Positions 7,348 to 8,354 of a DNA stretch of 8,354 nucleotides are shown one piece after another (position 1 is the stretch's first letter; every line of letters begins with the position of its first letter). The notes below the pieces were generated by a model. The model worked only from the letters and a program-made list of their open reading frames with translations, was not told the DNA's origin and did no database searches. Origin of the DNA: CAZPAH01 sp964584495 (GTDB lineage: Bacteria; Krumholzibacteriota; Krumholzibacteriia; Krumholzibacteriales; Krumholzibacteriaceae). Position numbers and translations under genes: made by a program. The stretch lies in NCBI GenBank assembly GCA_964584495.1, contig CAZPAH010000122.1, positions 1 to 8,354 of the forward strand, written 5' to 3'.

Positions 7348-8283
7348 ATGAAAGTACCCTTTCTTGAAGATTATCTCACTTATCTGAAACTGGAGAGGTC
7401 CGTCTCGATCGCTACCGTCCAGGCTTACGAAAGCGATATCCGCCATTTCTTCAAGTTTCTGGCGGACGAGGGACCCGGCGTCCCGGAACCGTGTGGAATC
7501 GACACAAAGTCTATCAGAGGATTCCTCGGCTCACTCTCCCGGAGCGGATACAAGGCGCGAAGTATCGCGAGAAAAGCCGTTTCCATAAAAAGCTACTTCG
7601 ACTTCTGTACCCGCAGGGGGTTCATCGAGACCGATCCTTCGATCACAATCGTGACGCCCAGGATCGGTAGGGATCTGCCGGTTTTCGCGGCCAGGGAAGT
7701 TATAGAAAGAATGATGACTCTTCCCGACATGCGTGAAAGGAAAGGGATACGTGACAGGGCGGTCCTGGAACTCCTTTACAGCACCGGCATGAGGCTTTCG
7801 GAGCTGGTTGGATGCAGAATCGTCGACTGCAATTTCGGCAGGCACACGATAAAGGTTCTCGGAAAGCGAGACAAGGAGCGAATTCTTCCATTGGCGGGGG
7901 AAGCGGCCGAAATTCTCAAATGCCATATACGCTACGAATACGGATTGCCTGAGGAAGCTTTTTCATCGAGAATGAAGTTTCTCGCATTCTTCGAAGGAAG
8001 ATCCGAAAGCCCTCTGATTATAGGACGAGGCGGAAAGGGGATATCGAAAAGGACCGTACAGAGGATTGTGGGCAAGTATCTAAGCCTGACGGCCTCGATA
8101 TCGAAGATGAGTCCCCATGTATTAAGACACACATTCGCTACCCACCTTCTGGACGCGGGAGCTGACCTGAGGGCGGTCCAGGAGCTTCTAGGCCATATGA
8201 ACCTGGCGACGACGCAGATATACACCCATCTAACAACTAAAAGACTGAGGGAGGTCTACGACCAGGCCCACCCGCGGTCTTGA
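7348..8283 (+). CDS. xerC: Tyrosine recombinase XerC/XerD
   Basis: Xer recombinases resolve chromosome dimers at dif sites near the replication terminus, with FtsK. The 311-residue protein has an N-terminal SAM-like core-binding domain (about 1-90) beginning VPFLEDYLTYLKLERSVS. The catalytic domain has all six expected residues: Arg149 (GMRLSEL), Lys173 (LGKRDKER), His257 and Arg260 (PHVLRHTFATH), His283 (LLGHMNL) and nucleophile Tyr292 (TQIYTH). A stretch around 195-225 is slightly longer than in E. coli XerC or XerD. XerC and XerD cannot be separated reliably by eye, and xerC is used because of its position after topA-trmFO, where hslV-hslU often follows. An integrase of a mobile element is unlikely given this context and the XerC/D-type C-terminus. 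ATG 7348 has no Shine-Dalgarno sequence but aligns with the family N-terminus. Confidence 0.93.
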   Translation: MKVPFLEDYLTYLKLERSVSIATVQAYESDIRHFFKFLADEGPGVPEPCGIDTKSIRGFLGSLSRSGYKARSIARKAVSIKSYFDFCTRRGFIETDPSITIVTPRIGRDLPVFAAREVIERMMTLPDMRERKGIRDRAVLELLYSTGMRLSELVGCRIVDCNFGRHTIKVLGKRDKERILPLAGEAAEILKCHIRYEYGLPEEAFSSRMKFLAFFEGRSESPLIIGRGGKGISKRTVQRIVGKYLSLTASISKMSPHVLRHTFATHLLDAGADLRAVQELLGHMNLATTQIYTHLTTKRLREVYDQAHPRS

Positions 8284-8296
8284 ATATACTTCAAGA
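8278..8296 (+). repeat. Inverted repeat over the recombinase stop codon
   Basis: TCTTGAA (8278-8284) and TTCAAGA (8290-8296) form a perfect 7-base inverted repeat with a five-base loop, TATAC. It includes the TGA stop at 8281-8283. No T-run follows, so it is a poor intrinsic terminator. It may be a transcription factor operator for a downstream gene or an mRNA hairpin. Chance is possible given its short length. Confidence 0.4.
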
Positions 8297-8325
8297 AGAT
8301 CGAGGGTTTACGGTACAGGAATTTA

Positions 8326-8353
8326 TTGATTAATATCATGAATTATATATATA
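8326..8353 (+). promoter_or_regulatory. Possible promoter in the AT-rich right edge
   Basis: TTGATT (8326-8331) resembles a -35 box, and TATATA (8348-8353) 16 bases later resembles a -10 box. The region is much more AT-rich than the genes before it. A promoter for a following gene, perhaps hslV, would fit, but no downstream gene is in the window and AT-rich sequence easily produces such matches. Confidence 0.25.
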
Positions 8354-8354
8354 T
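8344..8354. repeat. Alternating TA run at the window edge
   Basis: Bases 8344-8354 are an uninterrupted alternation of T and A. It may continue beyond the window. Such a run could mark an assembly break or simply an AT-rich intergenic region. Confidence 0.5.

Noticed and set aside
7348..8283. Recombinase as a phage or transposon integrase
   Set aside because: The C-terminus and length fit XerC/XerD, no attachment repeats or cargo genes are visible, and the topA-trmFO neighbourhood is the common housekeeping one.
8300..8354. A dif site next to the recombinase gene
   Set aside because: The conserved XerD half-site resembling TTATGTTAAAT is absent, and dif is normally near the terminus rather than beside xer.
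8338..8354. ATG at 8338 as the start of a downstream gene
   Set aside because: The nearest AGGA is 17 bases away and the following codons are just the AT run.

Overview
This window is a stretch of bacterial housekeeping DNA with all five supported genes on the + strand: secA, a DUF494/smg-type gene, topA, trmFO and a xerC/xerD-type recombinase gene. GC content is near 50% by eye. Two things point to the Fibrobacteres-Chlorobi-Bacteroidetes superphylum or a related uncultured phylum such as Gemmatimonadetes, Krumholzibacteria or Eisenbacteria: the long insertion in the preprotein-binding region of SecA, and the order topA-trmFO-xer, which usually continues into hslV-hslU. This assignment is an inference from remembered family features. 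No database search was possible.

Layout. Bases 1-237 hold no convincing gene; they end in a structured inverted repeat just upstream of the secA ribosome binding site. secA runs 238-3309 from a GTG start with a good Shine-Dalgarno sequence. After a 62-base gap comes the DUF494 gene (3372-3812), then topA (3827-6022, TTG start, strong ribosome binding site), then trmFO (6019-7317), which overlaps topA by four bases (ATGA). The recombinase gene (7348-8283) is 30 bases further on. It has no Shine-Dalgarno sequence, but a good extended -10 promoter ends 7 bases before its ATG, so it may be read from its own leaderless transcript. The last 71 bases are AT-rich. They contain a hairpin overlapping the recombinase stop codon, a possible promoter, and an alternating AT run at the window edge.

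How the genes fit together. SecA drives protein export. The DUF494 protein has no established function but is a frequent genomic neighbour of topA. TopA relaxes negative supercoils, TrmFO makes ribothymidine at position 54 of tRNA using folate, and the Xer recombinase resolves chromosome dimers. DUF494, topA and trmFO look like one translationally coupled unit. secA may be a separate unit with a regulated leader, and xer has at least one promoter of its own.

I see no mobile element, CRISPR array, defence island, rRNA or tRNA, and no evidence of a new multi-gene system. The most interesting points are the cysteine-rich insertion in the SecA motor, the structured secA leader, and the predicted leaderless start of the recombinase gene.
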